From the NCBI GenBank assembly GCA_022567365.1, contig JADFHG010000096.1, positions 1-9,686 on the forward strand: a stretch of 9,686 nucleotides of DNA. The letters run 5' to 3'. Shown piece after piece: positions 6,701 to 9,686 of this stretch. The translations under genes were made by a program, and so were the position numbers. This DNA is from Planctomycetota bacterium (GTDB taxonomy: Bacteria > Planctomycetota > Phycisphaerae > UBA1845). Under the pieces are notes generated by a model, which had not been told where the DNA came from, ran no database searches, and saw only the letters and a list, made by a program, of their open reading frames with translations. The first letter of the stretch is position 1; each line of letters begins with the position of its first letter.

Positions 6701-7457
6701 TGTAGCGCCATACACCCAACCGAGAGTCGACTTGGACGGGCTTCGGGTGTACGGCGTTGCGGATATCAACGCGGCGCCGTGGATGGTGCTGGCGGGGCTG
6801 CCGCTCGTGCCTATGGAGAAGATCCCCGCGGCGTTTCGCGAAGAGATGGGCCTGTACTTGGGGCTGGACCCGGCTTTCGATGACGAGGCTTTTTCGCTCG
6901 GCGACCACCTCGCGCAAGCGATTGTCGCATACCGGGAGGCCCGGGAGGTCAAGGGGCTGGACGGTGGGTTCACGACGGGTGATTACAACAACACGTCGAG
7001 TACGGGGCCGCAATTGGGTCGCGGCTGGCGCGCTCCGACACCCGCCGCCCGACGCGGGTTCGGGTTTATGTCCGTCGGTGAATTGGCCAACGTACGGCAC
7101 CCCCTCGCGTCGGAATCGACATACACCATCGACGGTAACGCCGTCATGAACGTGGCTGACAAGAAAGACGGTTACGTCAAGGCGATCGCGGCGCTGGTGG
7201 CGCTTGGCGACTGGGTTTCGGTCCGGTCACAGGTCTTCACGGTCTACGGCACGCTTCGCGGCGAGATGGACGAGGAAGTGGCCGAGAACGAGTCGGACCC
7301 GAATACACGGGATGAACTCCGTGCGGCCGACGTGGACTCCCGCGCGGTCCGATTCCAGCAAACGGTCGATCGATTGCCGACGTATCTCGGCGAATCCCTG
7401 CCGCTGCTGATCGGCGAGCGTTACGTGGGTGCCTACACGGACACGACGACCGACTGA
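3729..7457 (+). CDS. gspK: Giant GspK-like type II secretion minor pseudopilin with LTD-like insert
   Basis: A 1242-residue protein recognised as GspK by its C-terminal core: ADINAAPWMVLAGLP (1011-1025) matches the family's IN-A-P-VL-LPG hairpin motif, followed by LAQAIVAYREAR (1061-1072), GFMSVGELANV (1112-1122) and a final strand WVSVRSQVFTVYG (1162-1174). GspK caps the pseudopilus tip with GspI and GspJ. The N-terminus has Arg residues (26-28) and a hydrophobic helix at about 31-53. No Glu stands at mature position 5, as expected for GspK, and the likely cleavage site is A29|S30 rather than after Gly. E. coli-type GspK is roughly 330 residues, so about 900 residues are extra. They include a calcium-type loop DADGDGIAD (194-202) and a lamin-tail-like beta-sandwich (about 620-735) with IELFNPYDEPIWL and LPNGVVNPGGFLVIV. 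The start is ATG 3729 or 3732, both behind GGGGAAG. It lies 213 bases after the gspJ-like gene. No gspG, H or I is present here, so a specialised or split secretion locus is possible. Confidence 0.85.
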   Translation: MMDHSTEINRYDASVRRRIGGRSHARRRASVLVLVVTLLGILFVLGIAFMGMMNFEAGMKAIEERRTAEQVGVDELNDVILASLVENLFYGSGATVASTLGSGLGNSFAEMPVVHGLLAQVEPQPVPDPVFPGLEVLAFTYFTDPLALKGTGTVLAVPGEPFSSVYAVPLNGGDVPPAGIEFPNDPANGRVRVDADGDGIADTFQVAVSELGLSEALDAFRTSLNPESNPDGEIYLGQRVIPHGAFVNLNESHPNMIFNLMNNVSGFVVWTEWESFRPPYSPLVEERMLRRRMSLPPRSLSPSELTGNPFIDQEQYPDGDGVLRKFLFPPNEVVYETGLDGAAGHRSSAYAVDEMYESIDPEDDFTLWAMRMNPIVSQKGAPGDENIARPEYDRRHLFTTVGHTDLLARRVAVDMTTTGLSPSGPPVPMKDILLAMREAQKPQPNDPEVPTVRFPRTDYPHDLLNGSTDPDDDCENAADLDCVFDPRKGRLRLSLAWLQDALEDGVIDETQRNLLVQDTFTMMLKNARGPMPGVPGDVNPDAMWDLDRTAASLTANLIDFMDKDLDVPSDPNSADLHKPTRIAIRSSDFGDMNTVGCFRGATGALNCFDEGSATEYVYGLERQVYITEIAAHVTAQEDGALDVAGSAYGIELFNPYDEPIWLKDSTEHPSAGNYVLHIGTDGSMEEIILPNGVVNPGGFLVIVSTGDAAMLGAGQAAFVEIDDLAFESGDEIYLTRKISYPLGIGLVSKFVVVDQFHVGGGLADVPQDPEPIEGELESIERESVTENTPWMATLPADGNIRTGEETSLGFENSPTVEPYRPVEVNFANTGSFVEITATDDNGVEFIVTDGSLPTTGSLLLLMRHANRAISDLDDDPDAGLAFTTQLAGELPLPLVYTINPNTGVGKWVQPGGASGKFAKKQIDNGRMPVFDVAKVHRLDPSNETAYPVDVPGALGTLPWGQLIFDYFTVLPLSNPSPYAHEPGDTEFTIEDVAPYTQPRVDLDGLRVYGVADINAAPWMVLAGLPLVPMEKIPAAFREEMGLYLGLDPAFDDEAFSLGDHLAQAIVAYREAREVKGLDGGFTTGDYNNTSSTGPQLGRGWRAPTPAARRGFGFMSVGELANVRHPLASESTYTIDGNAVMNVADKKDGYVKAIAALVALGDWVSVRSQVFTVYGTLRGEMDEEVAENESDPNTRDELRAADVDSRAVRFQQTVDRLPTYLGESLPLLIGERYVGAYTDTTTD

Positions 7458-7490
7458 TTCGCCACGAGAACGAACCAAGATACTTATCAC

Positions 7491-7520
7491 GGGGGCGGGC
7501 GGTTGAATCCGCCCTCCCCC
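7491..7520 (+). terminator. Strong GC hairpin after gspK, probable terminator
   Basis: A 12-position stem (7491-7502 against 7509-7520) with a single C-T mismatch closes on the loop TTGAAT. It starts 34 bases after the gspK stop codon. The arms are nearly all G and C, and no T run follows, so it is either a U-less terminator or a 3'-end stabilising structure. Confidence 0.55.
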
Positions 7521-7868
7521 TCGTCGATTCCGGTGCCATGCGCCGTCACGTCCGGCGGGGCGCTCGGCGATCAACCGTCTGGTGGGTCGCGTCGGATCGC
7601 CCGGCGGCGGACGATCCGGGCGGCTTGGTTGCATTACATCACGATCTCGAACCCCTCGAAGACCGGGTGTGAGAGATACGTGCCTTCCGGCGTGCCAAGT
7701 CCAGCGTGGCTGACCCGGCGACCGGGCGAGAACTCGGCGATTGGTGGGGGCAGAGGCCGATCCCGCGCGGAAACCGTGATTAGCCCCGTCCTGGAGGCGG
7801 TCGGAGCCGGATCGGCACGTTGGATCGATCGGCCAGCCACGAATGACAGCGCGCAGGGCCAGTATTGC

Positions 7869-7897
7869 TTGATTCGGCGTACTCGTTCTGATACAAT
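7869..7897 (+). promoter_or_regulatory. Sigma70-type promoter with extended -10
   Basis: The -35 element TTGATT (7869-7874) is followed by a spacer of exactly 17 bases and the -10 TACAAT (7892-7897, five of six consensus bases). TG at 7889-7890 adds an extended -10. Transcription would start near 7904 and give the propeller protein mRNA a leader of about 200 bases. It is the best promoter match in the window. Confidence 0.6.
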
Positions 7898-7902
7898 CGC
7901 GA

Positions 7903-8037
7903 CCTGGGGATGTTAACACCGGGACATCCAGGAATAGTACATTCCGGACCATTGCTACACCGGCCGGAGTGGTAAACGCCCAGGCGTGAATTAGCTTCTA
8001 CGAAGATGCGCGGGCCATCGATCTTGTTCTCGCGCAT
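7903..8037 (+). promoter_or_regulatory. Structured 5' leader of the propeller protein mRNA
   Basis: Right at the predicted transcription start, CCT plus GGATGT (7903-7905, 7908-7913, with a GG bulge) pairs with ACATCCAGG (7924-7932). Further down, ATGCGCG (8006-8012) pairs with CGCGCAT (8031-8037), extended inwards by G-T and G-C pairs. Between them is a small ACGC/GCGT stem (7976-7987). The 5' hairpin could protect the mRNA from decay. I do not recognise a known riboswitch class. Confidence 0.35.
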
Positions 8038-8083
8038 GAACCTCTAGCTGATCGGTCCGTCGCGGAGTTCGTGTTTGCATCGT

Positions 8084-8092
8084 GGGAGAAAG
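8084..8092 (+). promoter_or_regulatory. Ribosome binding site of the propeller protein gene
   Basis: GGGAGAAAG at 8084-8092 is a clear purine-rich ribosome site. Its GGAG core lies 15 bases before ATG 8104 and 9 bases before the in-frame GTG at 8098, so the GTG, adding only Met-Thr, could be the true start. Confidence 0.5.
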
Positions 8093-8103
8093 TTATTGTG
8101 ACC

Positions 8104-9615
8104 ATGCGACAAGCAATCGTTCTGACATCGGTGTTTCTGGTTTCGTCTGACCGTACGGCGACGGCACAGTGGGTGAGTTTCACGGACGACACCGCCTCGC
8201 GTCTGATTCTCTCGCCTTTCGCGGACGATCCGGGCGGGCTGCCGATCAACGATGGCAAGGAGAAGGATATGGCGGTCGGCGACCTGAATCGGGACGGTCT
8301 GACCGACGTCGTCGTGGTCCGCAAGCTCCAGTTCTCCAATCCGGGGGCCAGGCAGGATGTCCTGCTCATCAACGAAAACGGTGTTCTTACGGATCGAACC
8401 GCGGACTTCGCTCCAGGCTTCATTACGGAAATGACGGATGCCCGTGACGTGTTCATCGGCGATTTTGACGGCGACGGGTGGGATGACGTGATCATCGCGA
8501 ACACCTTCTGGCAGCAGCCGAAGTACTATCGCAACTTGGGGGACGACGGTAACGGAAACTGGTTCGGTCTGGCCGATGAATCCAAGGCGCGCTTCCCCGA
8601 GATCGTTGTCGCAAACCTGCCCGGACCGCAATTCTGCGCGGTGTGGGGCGGAGATGTCACCGGTAACGGCGCTTTGGACATCTACTTTTCGAACTATGCG
8701 CAATCAGACGGTACGACCGACGTGCTGCTCATCAACTCAGGTAGCGGCATCTTTACCGACGAAACCGACGCTCGACTCGGGGACTACGCCAACGTCGCCT
8801 TCGGTACGGCGGTTGAAATCTACGATGTGGATAACGACGGAGACAACGACATCGTCAAGATCTCCACGCTCTACGCGGCGGATCCCTTCGACGCACGTTG
8901 GCTGGGCATCCTGTACAACAACGGAAAGGGATCGTTCAACAACGTTCAGGAGATCTTCAACGCCGAGCCGTACATGTTCGACATCGGGGATCTGAACGGC
9001 GACGGCATGCTGGACATCTATCATCAGGGCGATCAGCAAGATCGAGTCCTCATCGCTACGAGCATGACGCCGGATGTCAATGTCACGTATACGGTCTCGC
9101 AGCCCAGCCCGTCTCCGCGGACGACGGGGTTCGGCGGAAACTCCAAGCTCGCCGACGTCGACGGTGACGGCGATCTCGACGTCGGAATCGCACCGGTAGA
9201 CGTTGATATACAAAACTGCAGCGGATTCCTGGCGGGTGATTTCGCGCTGCTCAGAAACGACGGGACGGGCGGACTTTCCGATCCCTGGCTGGACAACCAG
9301 GACCAGAACATTCACGTTCGCCCGCATGACTTCGCGTTCCTCGACGTCGACAACGACGGATGTATGGACATCTTGATGGGCCTGTGCGAAGGATGGCGAG
9401 TCTTCATCCAGGACGGGTGTGACCCGCCGCTGCCGGGCGACGGCGACGGCGACGGCGACGTCGACTTGGCCGATCACGGGGTCTTCGTCCAGTGTGCCAC
9501 TGGGCCGGGTCCGCACGATCTCTCCGCGACGTGCGCCGCGTTCGACCTGGACGGAGATCAAGACGTCGACCTGGCCGACTGGTCCGTGTTTCAGGTCGGT
9601 TTCACTGGTTCGTGA
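8104..9615 (+). CDS. Secreted seven-repeat FG-GAP/VCBS propeller protein with dockerin-like tail
   Basis: A 503-residue exported protein. The N-terminus has Arg2, a hydrophobic stretch (AIVLTSVFLV, 4-13) and a plausible signal peptidase site after ATA (19-21). Seven calcium-type loops of the form DxN/DxDGxxD begin at residues 60, 120, 184, 241, 296, 351 and 414, spaced 55 to 64 residues apart, each followed by a beta-strand such as DVVVV or DIYFSN. This is the pattern of FG-GAP/VCBS blades in a seven-bladed integrin-alpha-like propeller. Loop 3 is the least canonical, with Thr and Asn at positions 3 and 5. Residues 445-503 form a dockerin-like domain with loops at 446-457 and 481-492 and a Cys pair (C464, C477). 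The likely role is a calcium-stabilised extracellular binding or structural protein; no catalytic motif is visible. The start is ATG 8104, or GTG 8098. The gene has its own promoter upstream and a hairpin after the stop. Confidence 0.85.
   Translation: MRQAIVLTSVFLVSSDRTATAQWVSFTDDTASRLILSPFADDPGGLPINDGKEKDMAVGDLNRDGLTDVVVVRKLQFSNPGARQDVLLINENGVLTDRTADFAPGFITEMTDARDVFIGDFDGDGWDDVIIANTFWQQPKYYRNLGDDGNGNWFGLADESKARFPEIVVANLPGPQFCAVWGGDVTGNGALDIYFSNYAQSDGTTDVLLINSGSGIFTDETDARLGDYANVAFGTAVEIYDVDNDGDNDIVKISTLYAADPFDARWLGILYNNGKGSFNNVQEIFNAEPYMFDIGDLNGDGMLDIYHQGDQQDRVLIATSMTPDVNVTYTVSQPSPSPRTTGFGGNSKLADVDGDGDLDVGIAPVDVDIQNCSGFLAGDFALLRNDGTGGLSDPWLDNQDQNIHVRPHDFAFLDVDNDGCMDILMGLCEGWRVFIQDGCDPPLPGDGDGDGDVDLADHGVFVQCATGPGPHDLSATCAAFDLDGDQDVDLADWSVFQVGFTGS
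9436..9459 (+). repeat. Four tandem GGCGAC hexamers coding for Gly-Asp repeats
   Basis: GGCGAC is repeated four times without error (9436-9459) and encodes GDGDGDGD, the start of the first dockerin loop. The truncated dockerin gene at the left edge begins with two copies of the same hexamer (2-13). Confidence 0.85.
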
Positions 9616-9625
9616 TAGACGTACG

Positions 9626-9641
9626 CGACCACACGTGGTCG
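9626..9641 (+). terminator. Short hairpin after the propeller protein gene
   Basis: CGACCA (9626-9631) and TGGTCG (9636-9641) form a perfect 6-bp stem with the tetraloop CACG, 10 bases after the TGA stop. No clear T run follows. A second stem, GCTCC (9654-9658) with GGAGC (9680-9684), lies just before the window ends. Together they suggest a transcription end or a stabilised 3' end. Confidence 0.4.
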
Positions 9642-9686
9642 AGGTCGTTGATTGCTCCCGCCGTCCCGTGGCCTGGGCCGGAGCGT

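Larger units (their letters stand above)
7458..8103. other. Gene-free region between gspK and the propeller protein gene
   Basis: This 646-base region contains a strong hairpin after gspK (7491-7520), a GC-rich stretch with a further stem (TCGGATCG at 7592-7599 against CGATCCGG at 7612-7619, with one G-T pair), a strong promoter (7869-7897) and a structured leader (7903-8037). The only long frames are a TTG-started plus frame at 7503-7916 and several minus frames; none shows a recognisable domain. I see nothing I can name in 7620-7868. Confidence 0.5.

Noticed and set aside
7496..7515. GGCGG-TTGAAT-CCGCC resembles a tRNA T-arm.
   Set aside because: The loop has six bases rather than seven and lacks TTC, and no acceptor, D or anticodon arms can be folded around it. 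It is part of the hairpin after gspK.
7503..7916. 137-codon plus-strand frame after gspK.
   Set aside because: It begins at a TTG inside the hairpin loop, has no ribosome site, ends within the predicted leader and resembles no protein family.
9436..9459. Tandem GGCGAC repeats as a possible CRISPR or iteron array.
   Set aside because: The units are contiguous hexamers without spacers, in frame within a dockerin loop, so they are a coding microsatellite.

Overview
The window looks like a piece of a GC-rich planctomycete chromosome, most likely from the Phycisphaerae or a related lineage. This is inferred from family style, not from any database match. The main clues are two secreted-type proteins with C-terminal dockerin-like tails (paired DxDxDGxxD-type loops with a Cys pair between them), very enlarged type II secretion pseudopilins, long gene-free leaders, and GC-rich hairpins at gene ends. 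No rRNA, tRNA, CRISPR array, insertion sequence or integrase was seen.

Layout. (1) Positions 2-166 are the 3' end of a plus-strand gene whose product ends in a dockerin-like domain. (2) A convergent minus-strand gene (182-1375) encodes a 397-residue APH/choline-kinase-like phosphotransferase of unknown substrate. A perfect 9-bp hairpin (166-193) spans both stop codons. (3) Positions 1376-1928 hold no convincing gene but contain several hairpins. (4) Positions 1929-3515 and 3729-7457 encode a GspJ/PilW-like minor pseudopilin (528 aa) and a giant GspK-like pseudopilin (1242 aa). They are separated by 213 bases that contain a 12-bp tandem repeat and a terminator-like hairpin with a tandem G-A/A-G mismatch and a GTGA loop. 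(5) Positions 7458-8103 are gene-free. They hold a strong hairpin after gspK, a very good sigma70-type promoter (TTGATT, 17-base spacer, TACAAT, with an extended TG) and a structured leader. (6) Positions 8104-9615 encode a secreted protein with exactly seven calcium-type FG-GAP/VCBS loops, probably a seven-bladed propeller, followed by a dockerin-like tail. A short hairpin follows it.

How the genes may fit together. The J and K proteins should sit at the tip of a type II secretion pseudopilus or a type IV pilus-like fibre. Both are far larger than the classical tip proteins, and K carries an apparent lamin-tail-like (LTD) beta-sandwich between its N-terminal helix and its C-terminal GspK core. 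The two dockerin-tailed proteins are the kind of exported, calcium-dependent proteins such a system could handle, but a functional link is only inferred from proximity. The phosphotransferase shows no evident connection to the rest.
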